Part shown: one piece after another, positions 16,682 through 24,670 of the stretch
Position numbering within the stretch: position 1 is the first letter of the stretch
How the letters are laid out: the number at the start of each line of letters is the position of its first letter
DNA from: CAYPHJ01 sp964410485
GTDB taxonomy: Bacteria > Desulfobacterota > Binatia > UBA9968
DNA length: 55,080 nt
Direction of reading: 5' to 3'
Assembly: GCA_964410485.1 (NCBI GenBank)
Contig: CAYPHJ010000019.1
Location: 1-55,080 of the forward strand
Notes under the pieces: model-generated
Told to the model about the DNA's origin: nothing
Seen by the model: the letters and a program-made list of their open reading frames with translations, nothing else
Databases searched by the model: none
Program-made: the position numbers and the translations under genes

Positions 16682-18016
16682 CTACTTTTTGACGTTTAGA
16701 TTACGCTCCAGCTTCTCTATGGTGTTTTGCATGTACGGATCATTTTTCACTTTGTTCTCAATGCTCTTCGAGGCATGGATCACCGTAGAATGATCACGGC
16801 CGCCGAATTTGTACCCAATTGCTGGAAAAGATGTCTCTGTGTACTTCCGGCACAAGTACATGGCCACCTGGCGAGGTAAAGCTATATTTTTGGTTCTTCG
16901 CTTCGCCTTTAAGTCTCCTATTTTGATATTATAATAATCGCAGATGGTCTTCTGAATGCTTTCTACGGTTATTTCTCTGTGGCTTCCCCTCAGTGTATTG
17001 TGTAACACCTCCTTTGCGAGTTCGATGGTAATGGGTGCCTTGGTCAAAGAGGAAAAGGCGCCGAGACGAGTGAGCGACCCCTCTAACTCGCGTACGTTTG
17101 AATCGATATTAGACGCGAGGAAGATCGCCACTTCATGCGGCAGCTGGACGCTTTCGGTTTCCGCTTTTTTCTGCAAGATGGCGACTCTTGTCTCCATGTC
17201 GGGAGGCTGGATATCGGCAATGAGTCCCCACTCGAATCTGTTTCTAAGGCGGTCTTCGAGGCCTGGAATCTCTTTGGGAAATTTATCGGAAGTAATGACA
17301 ATTTGTTTATGCGACTCGTACAGAGAGTTAAACGTGTGAAAAAATTCCTCCTGGGTCCGTTCTTTTCCGGCAATAAACTGAACATCATCGAGAATCAGGA
17401 TATCGATATTCCTGAAGCGGGTCTTGAACTCGTCCATTTTGTCTCTTCGCAAAGACGCAATGAGCTCGTTCATAAAGGACTCCGAGCTGAGATACACGAC
17501 CTTGACACTGGAGCGTTTGGCCGCCGCGCTATGGCCGATCGCATTCGCCAGATGCGTCTTTCCCAGGCCAACACCGCCATAGATAAATAGGGGGTTATAG
17601 TGCTCGCCCGGTTGGTTCGCTACCGCCACGGATGCTGCGTGGGCAAACTGATTACTTGCGCCCACGACGAAGTTTTCGAAAGTGTACTTCGGAATTAAGT
17701 TGCTGGTTTTGGGTAATTTTTCCTTCGTACGATCTTCTTTTCGTTCTATCTGCTGAGCGACGGTTGGAGTCTGTAGGTCCTGATTCACTTGCACGTGGAC
17801 TTTGAGTTCGTGATGGGCAATGGAGCTCAGGATTTTCTCAAGCTGTTGAATGAAATGCTCCGTTAGCCAGTCACGGAAAAATTTATTCGGCACGTCCAGC
17901 CTTATTTCGTTTTTATTGCGCCCGGCGACTTGAATTGGTCTGATCCAGGTATCAAAGTTTTGCTTGCCGAACTGCTCGCGAAAAGCTCCGAGCGCTTTTT
18001 CCCACAACTCATCCAT
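16682..18016 (-). CDS. dnaA: Chromosomal replication initiator protein DnaA
   Basis: ATP-dependent origin-binding initiator, 444 residues. Domain I (MDELWEKALGAFREQFGKQN) is followed by a short linker, then the AAA+ domain with Walker A GGVGLGKTHLANAIG, Walker B ILILDDVQFIAGKERTQEEFFH and the sensor ITSDKFPKEI. The domain IV helix-turn-helix carries the DnaA signature GRDHSTVIHASKSIE. An AGGGG site precedes the ATG. The region upstream holds a palindromic pair of DnaA boxes, which would allow autoregulation. Confidence 0.98.
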   Translation of the reverse strand: MDELWEKALGAFREQFGKQNFDTWIRPIQVAGRNKNEIRLDVPNKFFRDWLTEHFIQQLEKILSSIAHHELKVHVQVNQDLQTPTVAQQIERKEDRTKEKLPKTSNLIPKYTFENFVVGASNQFAHAASVAVANQPGEHYNPLFIYGGVGLGKTHLANAIGHSAAAKRSSVKVVYLSSESFMNELIASLRRDKMDEFKTRFRNIDILILDDVQFIAGKERTQEEFFHTFNSLYESHKQIVITSDKFPKEIPGLEDRLRNRFEWGLIADIQPPDMETRVAILQKKAETESVQLPHEVAIFLASNIDSNVRELEGSLTRLGAFSSLTKAPITIELAKEVLHNTLRGSHREITVESIQKTICDYYNIKIGDLKAKRRTKNIALPRQVAMYLCRKYTETSFPAIGYKFGGRDHSTVIHASKSIENKVKNDPYMQNTIEKLERNLNVKK

Positions 18017-18450
18017 GATCTGCCCCTGATAAGCTACTGAATTACAATAATAAATCGCCTGCTTGAGTTACAAACAACCTTATCCACAGCTGTGGATAAC
18101 TCGAAAAACGACTGCCGCAAGAATCGTTTACCGACAGTTGGAAACAGAACTATCAACAGACCGTCCGATTTACTCGGATCTTTGTCGATCGATAATTTTT
18201 CTGGAATCGTGAACCAAAGTTTTCGGCGTTCTGCGGCCATGCGACTAACGTTGGACATGAGGAAAAAAATATTTTCTGCCCTGCCGAAGGCAGTGTCATA
18301 ATCCTTTTCAAATTCCTTTGCAACTAAAAAAGTCCAAGGCCGCAATTTTGCTGTTGACCTGCTTATCAAGTACAGCGCGCCTCAGTAGGAACTCTTTACC
18401 TCAATCACAACTTGACAGGCTCGCGGCTCGATGTTAGCTCAAAATCGCCC
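18017..18450. other. dnaA upstream region, candidate oriC part
   Basis: A gene-free stretch between divergent dnaA and hemL. It starts with AT-rich sequence next to dnaA (18040-18058), holds the paired DnaA boxes at 18080-18099, and further on shows several A/T runs (18252-18275, 18318-18330). No rRNA, tRNA or convincing small ORF is visible. Together with the box in the dnaN spacer, this marks the likely replication origin, but the number of exact boxes is low. Confidence 0.5.
18080..18099. promoter_or_regulatory. Inverted pair of perfect DnaA boxes
   Basis: TTATCCACA (18080-18088) and TGTGGATAA (18091-18099) form a perfect palindrome with a two-base GC centre. Both are exact consensus boxes. 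They sit about 65-85 bp upstream of the dnaA ATG, a position suited to DnaA autoregulation or origin binding. Confidence 0.85.
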
Positions 18451-19743
18451 ATGTTGAACAAACGATCGAGAAAGCTCTACCGGCGCGCCAGAAAAAAAAT
18501 TCCAGGTGGTGTGAATAGCCCGGTGCGAGCCTGGCAGGCAGTGGGAGACATACCGAGATTTATAGCGCGCGGTAAAGGCCCTTATCTTTTCGATGCCGAT
18601 GGCAACAAGTACATTGATTTTGTGGGTTCCTGGGGACCCCTAATTCTGGGACACGCGGATGCCAATGTCTTCCGCGCAATCCGTGAGACGGCGAAACACG
18701 GAACAACGTTCGGCGCGCCGATTCAGTTGGAGGTCACCTTGGCTGAGTTGGTCTCCCGCCTTGTGCCGTCGATTGAAAAACTGCGTCTAGTTTCTTCCGG
18801 TACCGAGGCAGCCATGAGTGCTTTGCGCCTGGCACGTGCATTCACGGGCCGCACGAAGGTCATTAAATTCGATGGTTGTTATCACGGGCATTCCGATGGG
18901 CTTCTGGTCAAAGCCGGCTCCGGTGTGGCGACGCTGGGCTTGCCAGGCACTCCCGGTGTTCCCCCAGCGTATGCCAAAGAGACCCTCGTGGCGACTTATA
19001 ATGATCCCGATTCGCTAAAGCGTCTTTTCGCACGGCATGGTCGGGACATTGCCGCTGTCATTATCGAACCGGTATGCGGGAACATGGGTGTGATACCGCC
19101 CCTGCCGGGTTTTTTGCGTTTCCTCCGGGATATTACTCGACGGCACGGCACATTGTTGATATTCGATGAAGTCATCACAGGGTTTCGTCTGTCACCCGGA
19201 GGCGCCCAGCAACTTTATGGCGTTAGACCGGATTTAACTTGCTTGGGCAAGATTCTTGGCGGAGGATTGCCTCTGGCCGCGTTTGGTGGTCGCACCCGCG
19301 TGATGAACTGGTTGGCCCCACAGGGGCCGGTTTATCAGGCTGGCACGCTGTCCGGTAATCCGGTGGCCGTTGCCGCTGGTTTAGAGACACTGCGCCAACT
19401 GGAGGGCGCACGGGTCTATGAGACATTGGAAGCAAAAGCGGAGCACCTTGCGCGTGGATTTACCGATACGCTTAAAAAGTACGGCATCCGCGCCGCGCTT
19501 AACCGCTGCGGCTCAATGATGACACTGTTTTTTGGGGTTGACCATGTGCGCGATGTTAGCCAGGCAAGGTCGTGTGATCGGAAAGTTTTTGCCAGTTTTT
19601 TTCATGGCATGCTGCGGCGAGGAGTCTATTGGCCGCCCGCCGCTTTTGAAGCGGCATTCATCTCTCTAGCGCATTCCGTAGCCGATCTGGATCGGACGGT
19701 AGCCGCTTTTACAGACTGGGCTAAGGAGCGCGCTTCGGTTTGA
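18451..19743 (+). CDS. hemL: Glutamate-1-semialdehyde 2,1-aminomutase
   Basis: PLP enzyme of the C5 tetrapyrrole pathway converting glutamate-1-semialdehyde to 5-aminolevulinate; about 430 residues. Diagnostic segments are KKIPGGVNSPVRAWQAVG, the SSGTEAAMSALRLAR phosphate region, DGCYHGHSDGLLVKAGSG, the DEVITGFR cofactor Asp, and the PLP Lys in CLGKILGGGLPLAAFGG. I take ATG 18451 because the family starts about ten residues before the RxxKKIPGG motif; a TTG at 18412 in frame would add 13 residues. It stands directly before atpZ-I-B-E, a neighbourhood also known in Geobacter-type genomes. Confidence 0.95.
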   Translation: MLNKRSRKLYRRARKKIPGGVNSPVRAWQAVGDIPRFIARGKGPYLFDADGNKYIDFVGSWGPLILGHADANVFRAIRETAKHGTTFGAPIQLEVTLAELVSRLVPSIEKLRLVSSGTEAAMSALRLARAFTGRTKVIKFDGCYHGHSDGLLVKAGSGVATLGLPGTPGVPPAYAKETLVATYNDPDSLKRLFARHGRDIAAVIIEPVCGNMGVIPPLPGFLRFLRDITRRHGTLLIFDEVITGFRLSPGGAQQLYGVRPDLTCLGKILGGGLPLAAFGGRTRVMNWLAPQGPVYQAGTLSGNPVAVAAGLETLRQLEGARVYETLEAKAEHLARGFTDTLKKYGIRAALNRCGSMMTLFFGVDHVRDVSQARSCDRKVFASFFHGMLRRGVYWPPAAFEAAFISLAHSVADLDRTVAAFTDWAKERASV

Positions 19744-19783
19744 CCGCTGCTCACCGTCATGTTAGAAAACTTGCCAGTGACAT

Positions 19784-20032
19784 TTGGGAGCTGCCCAAAT
19801 CGCCAATAACCAGCAAGACAACCGAACCGCATTCTTTCGAAAGGCAGGAATTTATTTAGCGATCGGTCTCGAACTTCCGTTCACCGTTCTCGCGGGTTTG
19901 CTCGTCGGCTATTTTCTGGACCAGTATTTTGAAACGTCGCCGTGGCTGTTGCTCACACTCGGAGCGATTGCTTTTATTGCGGCTATGGCAAGGCTGATTT
20001 ACTGGGCGAAGATTTTGGCTCGTGAACGCTGA
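19784..20032 (+). CDS. AtpZ/AtpI-type small ATP synthase accessory protein
   Basis: An 82-residue membrane protein with two hydrophobic helices (AIGLELPFTVLAGLLVGYFL and PWLLLTLGAIAFIAAMARLI) separated by DQYFETS, the AtpZ/AtpI (F0F1-ATPase_gene1) pattern. It starts at TTG 19784; no in-frame ATG or GTG close upstream fits better, and the start is uncertain by several codons. Its TGA overlaps the ATG of the next gene (TGATG). Family members assist c-ring assembly or Mg uptake. Confidence 0.8.
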   Translation: MGAAQIANNQQDNRTAFFRKAGIYLAIGLELPFTVLAGLLVGYFLDQYFETSPWLLLTLGAIAFIAAMARLIYWAKILARER

Positions 20033-20412
20033 TGGGATTAGATCCGAAGAAAATCATTCTGCGTATTGAGGCATGGCATGGGATTTTGCTCGCCGTGCTG
20101 GTGGGAATTCTTTCCTTTGCGCAATGGGGCGATACTCTGTCGCTCCTTGCTGGCGGCGTGTTTATGGGGGTGAACTTTTGGCTGTTGAGCTATGGTATTG
20201 CGCTCGTTTTGACGCCGCTCGGCAGGAATGGGAGAGTCAAAATTGGCGTGGGGTTGCTCGCTTTGAAAACGGTCATTTTTTTGGCCCTGCTTATCGCCTT
20301 GTTTTCTCGTTTCACCCTCGACGCAGTCTCTTTCGCGCTCGGGGTGACCATGCTCATCTTAGCCATACTCGTGGAGGGCGTCAGAACTGGAATGGCGCTG
20401 CGGAGTTCATGA
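20032..20412 (+). CDS. atpI: ATP synthase subunit I-like membrane protein
   Basis: A 126-residue integral membrane protein with four predicted helices (around residues 13-30, 36-60, 73-92 and 96-118), matching the ATP-synt_I family that precedes atpB and helps assemble the c-ring. It overlaps the preceding stop and ends immediately before the atpB ATG. Sequence is poorly conserved in this family, so the call rests on topology and position. Confidence 0.8.
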   Translation: MGLDPKKIILRIEAWHGILLAVLVGILSFAQWGDTLSLLAGGVFMGVNFWLLSYGIALVLTPLGRNGRVKIGVGLLALKTVIFLALLIALFSRFTLDAVSFALGVTMLILAILVEGVRTGMALRSS

Positions 20413-21198
20413 ATGGAACATCATCCGTTTACCTGGCATGAGTTGGTTTCAGAGCCATGGTACCACCTGGTGCCGGAACACACGTTTTTTGCCTTGATAG
20501 CTGCCGTCGCCTTACTTGTATTTGCCGTGTTGGCGCGCAGGGCTTTGCGCCGGGCGGCGGATCCGCTCATTCCTGTGGAGTCTTTGGGTGTGCGCAACAT
20601 TGCCGAGCTGCTGGTGCAGTTGATCATTACTCAAAGCGATGCAGTCATTGGCAAGAAAGGGCGCAAGTACGTGCCGTTTTTTGGGACGTTTTTTTTCTTT
20701 ATTCTATTGGCGAACCTTTTTGGCCTTTTACCCGGCTTTGCTCCACCAACGGGAAACCTGAACACGACCATTGGCTTGGCTCTGGTCTCATTTATCGGTT
20801 ACAACGTCATTGGTCTGCGCGAGCAAGGTATAAGCTATGCGCGGCATTTCTTGGGTCCGATGACGACTCTCCCCGCGAAAAGCATAATCGGCAAGCTCCT
20901 GTTTCTACCGCTTCTTCTATTCTCGGTCGGCTTTTTTTTCATTCTGGAAGCCTTTTCCCATGCTTTCCGCCCGGTGTCGCTCTCTTTACGTCTGTTCGGC
21001 AACATCATGGGAGATCATAAGGTTATCGAGGCTTTTATCAATCTCACCGGTGTAGTCGTGCCCGTTGCGTTCTACTTCCTGGGCGCGCTCGTGGCAGTCA
21101 TTCAGGCTTTTGTTTTTACGTTGTTGAGCATGATTTACGTGTCCATGGCGTTGAGCCATGGACACGATGAAGGACACGAACAGCAGTCACATCATTAA
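20413..21198 (+). CDS. atpB: F-type ATP synthase subunit a
   Basis: Membrane stator subunit forming the two proton half-channels with the c-ring; 261 residues. The conserved helix with the essential Arg is seen as SHAFRPVSLSLRLFGNIMGDH, and the last helices read FYFLGALVAVIQAFVFTLLSMIYVSMAL, including the conserved Gln and the terminal HGHDEGH tail. N-terminal segment FTWHELV followed by FFALIAAVALLVFAVLARRAL is typical. The start touches the stop of atpI. Confidence 0.96.
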   Translation: MEHHPFTWHELVSEPWYHLVPEHTFFALIAAVALLVFAVLARRALRRAADPLIPVESLGVRNIAELLVQLIITQSDAVIGKKGRKYVPFFGTFFFFILLANLFGLLPGFAPPTGNLNTTIGLALVSFIGYNVIGLREQGISYARHFLGPMTTLPAKSIIGKLLFLPLLLFSVGFFFILEAFSHAFRPVSLSLRLFGNIMGDHKVIEAFINLTGVVVPVAFYFLGALVAVIQAFVFTLLSMIYVSMALSHGHDEGHEQQSHH

Positions 21199-21272
21199 GC
21201 GGACAGGCCGCGCGGGGAGAGGATGATGACAGAGGAAGCACCGGGGCCCCAGTTCGCTGGAAAGGAGGGAAC

Positions 21273-21599
21273 ATGAAGAAGCTGTGCGCTTTTATGGTGG
21301 TGCTGTGCGTTGGGTTGGTGAGCGGCGCCGTCGCGTTCGCCGCGGAGGCGCCGGCAGCTGCAATCGGAGAGGCCTCAAGGGTGGGCATAGCCGTCGCTGC
21401 AGGCCTCGCCGTCGCCCTTGCCGTTATCGGGGCCGCTCTCGGCCAGGGTCGTGTCGGTGCGGCGGCAATGGAAAGCATCGGGCGCAACCCTAATGCGGCC
21501 GACAGGATCTTCCTGCCGCTCGTGCTTGCGCTCGCCTTGCTCGAAGCCTTGGGCCTTTACGGTTTCGTCATTGCTATTCTGCTGCAGGGCAAGATCTGA
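21273..21599 (+). CDS. atpE: F-type ATP synthase subunit c
   Basis: Proteolipid c subunit; 108 residues, longer than the usual 70-90 because of an N-terminal signal-like extension (MKKLCAFMVVLCVGLVSGAVAFAAEA). The mature hairpin has helix one ending in ALGQGRVGAAAMESIGRNP and helix two with the ion-binding Glu in LALALLEALGLYGFVIA. Glu is followed by Ala rather than the Ser/Thr of sodium-binding rings, which suggests proton coupling (inference). A strong GGAGGG site precedes ATG. It is followed by a long terminator hairpin. Confidence 0.95.
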   Translation: MKKLCAFMVVLCVGLVSGAVAFAAEAPAAAIGEASRVGIAVAAGLAVALAVIGAALGQGRVGAAAMESIGRNPNAADRIFLPLVLALALLEALGLYGFVIAILLQGKI

Positions 21600-21612
21600 G
21601 CGTTGTATCGAA

Positions 21613-21652
21613 AAAAGAATAAGGGCGGGAAGTGTCCCGCCCTTATTCTTTT
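21613..21652. terminator. Bidirectional intrinsic terminator after atpE
   Basis: A perfect 18-bp stem (AAAAGAATAAGGGCGGGA and its complement) around an AGTG loop. T-rich flanks on both strands make it work for the plus-strand atpE transcript and the opposing deaminase transcript. It overlaps the last codons and stop of the deaminase gene. Confidence 0.92.
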
Positions 21653-22113
21653 GGCTCTACCGGTAATTGGACCTGGTGCAGCTGAACCTGCGTGTAGCGC
21701 AACAGTTCTTCCAACGTGTGCAGTTTGTACGCCTTGATATAATAAATATCCTTGATTCCCGTATTCACCAGGACCTTGAGACAATGGATGCAGGGTGTGT
21801 GGGTAATGTAAATCGCCGCGTGTTTGATGTTTGAGCCGTTTTTTGCCGCTTGCGCGATGGCGTTCATCTCCGCGTGGATTGTACGAAAGCAGTTTTCCTC
21901 AATTTCTCCGTTGGGTGTCCGGGACTGATAAATGAGGCAACCCACATCCGTGCAGTGTGGCATGCCGGCAGGGGCGCCATTATAGCCCGTCGCCAAAATA
22001 TTCTTGTCACGCACGATCACTGCGCCGACCTTGGCGCGGCAACAAGTCGATCGCTCTGCCACCTGTTGTGTAATAGTCATGAAGTATTGATCCCAGGTTA
22101 GCCGGCCCTGCAT
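21643..22113 (-). CDS. dCMP deaminase family protein (ComE-like)
   Basis: Zinc-dependent deoxycytidylate deaminase feeding dTTP synthesis, 156 residues. Zinc ligands and catalytic Glu are seen as TIHAEMNAIAQA and THTPCIHCLKVLVNTG. An additional Cys/His-containing insertion (PHCTDVGCLIYQ) near residues 52-65 is typical of dCMP rather than cytidine deaminases. Its 3' end, including the stop, lies inside the shared terminator hairpin. It is the last gene of the minus-strand block. Confidence 0.92.
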   Translation of the reverse strand: MQGRLTWDQYFMTITQQVAERSTCCRAKVGAVIVRDKNILATGYNGAPAGMPHCTDVGCLIYQSRTPNGEIEENCFRTIHAEMNAIAQAAKNGSNIKHAAIYITHTPCIHCLKVLVNTGIKDIYYIKAYKLHTLEELLRYTQVQLHQVQLPVEPKE

Positions 22114-22128
22114 AGGATGCTCCTTCGC

Positions 22129-22908
22129 TTAACGCATCAAAATCTTGACCTTGTCCCCTGCTTTGGCGCCGCTGTGTTGCTGTGCGCTGCCGCCGCTTAA
22201 GCCAATCTCCAAGAGCCCCCAACTGTTGATGACAGCGACATAATCACCACTCGCGCGCGCAGAATAACTGTGCGCTATCCCTTGAATGACGAATCGGTCG
22301 AGGCAAACGACCAATGTCTCCTTTTGATTGTGGCCCAATTCGGCCTCGGCAATGTTTGTAAACAGGTTGCCGAAGGCGTCAATGTAGACGATTTCTCCTT
22401 CGATGGCGGATTGCGCTCTAATGACTGCGGGCGAACGCAAGCGGGCAAAGCCTTCCAGACGTTCACCGAATTCCTCTGGTGGTGTGCCGCGCGCGAGATG
22501 AGCGGCTGCCGGCGCGAAGATGTCCCGGCCGTGAAACGTGGTGCTGGCCGGGTTTAGATGGTAGCGGCGGTCGGATAGGTGAGTGATCACAGTGGACGTG
22601 TCTCCCCCAACTGCCAGGCTCAGCACACCGTTGTCTGGACCTATGAGGTAGTTTCCGCCGGATTGAATCAAGATCGGTCGCCTGGCGCTTCCAACGCCTG
22701 GGTCCACGACAACGACATGGATTGTTCCTGGTGAAAAGTATGGGATCGCGTACTTCAGGTTCAGGGCGGCTGCCGTTATGTCGTGCGGCGGAATGCCGTG
22801 GGTCAGATCGATGATTTGTGCTTCGGGATGGATCCTCAGGATCACTCCCTTCATGATGCCAACGAAGGAATCCTTATAGCCGAAATCTGTTGTGAGAGTG
22901 ATGAGCAT
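22129..22908 (-). CDS. S-adenosyl-L-methionine hydrolase (adenosine-forming), DUF62 family
   Basis: Predicted to split SAM into adenosine and methionine using activated water; relatives are chlorinase and fluorinase. About 259 residues with the family marks MLITLTTDFGYKDSFVGIMKG, the catalytic Asp in this TDFG segment, DLTHGIPPHDI, VVVVDPGVGSARRPI and GPDNGVLSLA, and the C-terminal NSWGLLEIGLSGGSA. I place the start at ATG 22908, which gives MLITLTTDFG; ATG 22917 would add three residues. It is 15 bp upstream of the deaminase gene and likely co-transcribed. Confidence 0.9.
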   Translation of the reverse strand: MLITLTTDFGYKDSFVGIMKGVILRIHPEAQIIDLTHGIPPHDITAAALNLKYAIPYFSPGTIHVVVVDPGVGSARRPILIQSGGNYLIGPDNGVLSLAVGGDTSTVITHLSDRRYHLNPASTTFHGRDIFAPAAAHLARGTPPEEFGERLEGFARLRSPAVIRAQSAIEGEIVYIDAFGNLFTNIAEAELGHNQKETLVVCLDRFVIQGIAHSYSARASGDYVAVINSWGLLEIGLSGGSAQQHSGAKAGDKVKILMR

Positions 22909-22959
22909 GTGGAGCAACAGTCATCGATGTAACGAAAAGCAGATACCGAGCAGCGCGTT

Positions 22960-23907
22960 TCAGATTTCCTCCAGGACCGCGGCGAACAGCAGTGGTACCA
23001 TGATCTCCATATGGCCCGTTAGATGGTAGCCCTTGCCACCGCCGAGAGTCGGCCTGTTGACGACATTGGTCAGTGGGCGGTAATGAGCCAGGAAATCCAA
23101 ATCAACCGTTGTGAGTCGCTGCACCGGATGGCGCAAGTTGCGCGCCAGACTAACGGCTTTTAAGAACACCTCCGGCAGCACGACCGCCGAGCCGAAGTTG
23201 AGATAGACTCCCCCTTCTAAAGTCGCGACTACTGAAACTAGCGTGCGGAAATCCTTGAGGCTGGATTCACCCAGCGCCTTGCCGTCGGCATGTGGATGCA
23301 TGTGGATGATGTCTGTGCCAATAGCGATATGGGCGGTAACGGGCACTCCCAGGCGAGCGCCGGTGGCGAGAATGCTCAGCTTACGATGTGGCAGCCGAGA
23401 TTTAAGAATGGCCTCGCCTACCGCCGCTCCCAGTCCGAGTTCCTTTTGGTATCCAGTAAGAATTGCCCGATTGATGAAGGCGCCGGTCTCTTCGCCCATG
23501 CCGAAACTTCCGTCCCTGAGGGTGTCTGCCACCTCCTCGGAGGTCTTGCCCATGAAAGCGAGTTCGAAGTCATGAATGACACCCGCGCCGTTCAGTGCCA
23601 CGGCATCAATGATCCCGCGTTCCATGAAATCAATAATGAGCGGACTGAGACCGACCTTGATCGGATGAGCCCCCATGCCTAAAAGGACTGTCTTGTTAGC
23701 GCGGTGTGCGCGCGCGATCTTGACCGCTATCGCCTTCAGATTGCGCGCGGCTAAAACGTCCGGCAGCCCCTTAATCAGGGAACGAACACGGCCCCCCCGC
23801 TCAGGTTTTTTTCCTAGCTGGGAGAATTGAACTTTGCTGAAGCGGCTTTTAACCGGATAGGTCCTGACCTTGGAAAAATCCAGCGCTCTGAATCTCTTTT
23901 TCAACAT
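22960..23907 (-). CDS. Deoxyhypusine-synthase-like protein of unknown function
   Basis: A 315-residue cytoplasmic protein whose layout resembles the deoxyhypusine synthase fold: KTVLLGMGAHPIKVGLSPLI, GIIDAVALNGAGVIHDFELA, GEETGAFINRAI and GTDIIHMHPHADG, with a Gly-rich C-terminal part (RPTLGGGKGYHLTGH). Bacteria lack eIF5A, so true deoxyhypusine synthesis is unlikely; bacterial relatives include homospermidine-type enzymes and uncharacterised proteins. ATG 23907 gives MLKKRFRAL and a 17-bp gap to gmhA. A longer frame starting inside gmhA is implausible. It sits in a gmhA unit, which hints at envelope sugar metabolism. Confidence 0.7.
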   Translation of the reverse strand: MLKKRFRALDFSKVRTYPVKSRFSKVQFSQLGKKPERGGRVRSLIKGLPDVLAARNLKAIAVKIARAHRANKTVLLGMGAHPIKVGLSPLIIDFMERGIIDAVALNGAGVIHDFELAFMGKTSEEVADTLRDGSFGMGEETGAFINRAILTGYQKELGLGAAVGEAILKSRLPHRKLSILATGARLGVPVTAHIAIGTDIIHMHPHADGKALGESSLKDFRTLVSVVATLEGGVYLNFGSAVVLPEVFLKAVSLARNLRHPVQRLTTVDLDFLAHYRPLTNVVNRPTLGGGKGYHLTGHMEIMVPLLFAAVLEEI

Positions 23908-23924
23908 CAAATTGCAGGAACACG

Positions 23925-24503
23925 CTAGAGCGGAGGGAAGAGTGTTCGTTCCACCATGTCGCAGATGACATGAACGACGAGTATGTGGGTTTCCTGAATG
24001 CGCGGGGTGCTTCGAACCGCCGACACCCGTAGCAGGCAATCGACCTGCCCGGCCAGCTTGCCCCCGTCTCCACCCGTCAGTCCGATGGTTTGAATCTTTA
24101 GTTCTTTGCACGCTTCGATTGCCGTCAGAACGTTGCTGGAGTTGCCGCTCGTTGAGATTGCCAGCGCGACGTCTCCCTGTCTGCCGAGCGCCCTTAGTTG
24201 TTTGGCGAAAACCTGGCTGTAATCGTAGTCATTTGCGATGCTCGTGAGGACAGAGCTGTCGGTGGTCAGAGCAATGGCTGGCAGCGGTGGCCGTTCTGTG
24301 AGAAAGCGATTCACGAACTCTGAAGCAAGATGCTGCGCGTCCGCCGCGCTACCGCCGTTGCCAAATACCAACAGCTTGTCGCCCCGCTGAAAGGCGGCGA
24401 CGATGGCGTCGATCGCTATTATGAGATTGTCGATATTGTCGCGTAGAAATGCTTCCTTGACTCGGATGCTCTCCTGAAAGGCGTCTACGATTGTATCTCT
24501 CAT
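23925..24503 (-). CDS. gmhA: Sedoheptulose 7-phosphate isomerase
   Basis: SIS-fold isomerase making D-glycero-D-manno-heptose 7-phosphate, first step to ADP-heptose for lipopolysaccharide core; 192 residues. Landmarks are VFGNGGSAADAQHLASEFVNRF, the LTTDSSVLTSIANDYDY segment, ISTSGNSSNVLTAI, and the metal-binding His/Glu in QETHILVVHVICDMVE. It indicates a diderm envelope with heptose. No hldE or waa gene is adjacent; the next gene downstream is the deoxyhypusine-synthase-like gene. Confidence 0.95.
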   Translation of the reverse strand: MRDTIVDAFQESIRVKEAFLRDNIDNLIIAIDAIVAAFQRGDKLLVFGNGGSAADAQHLASEFVNRFLTERPPLPAIALTTDSSVLTSIANDYDYSQVFAKQLRALGRQGDVALAISTSGNSSNVLTAIEACKELKIQTIGLTGGDGGKLAGQVDCLLRVSAVRSTPRIQETHILVVHVICDMVERTLFPPL

Positions 24504-24670
24504 TCTTGGGTTCCCTTACTCATGCAAGGTGGCCGTTGCCCAATAGAGTTGTCTCTTACCACACGGGCACCGTAGCGTAAAGGCCGCGCTCTCCCTCTGA
24601 GTTCCGGGTTGGTGTTGGCATGGAGAACTCGAGACTCTGAACCCGAGATTCGGAACTGTCTTTTTGTGCG

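Noticed and set aside
18034..18369. Minus-strand frame of 111 codons upstream of dnaA
   Set aside because: Covers the DnaA-box region, shows no recognisable domain and is better explained as origin DNA.
24600..24657. Interrupted inverted repeat (AGTTCCGGGTT and AACCCG...CGGAACT) upstream of gmhA
   Set aside because: The right arm is broken by six bases and the surrounding sequence has irregular GAACTC/CGAGAC microrepeats; it looks like decayed intergenic repeat rather than a functional site.
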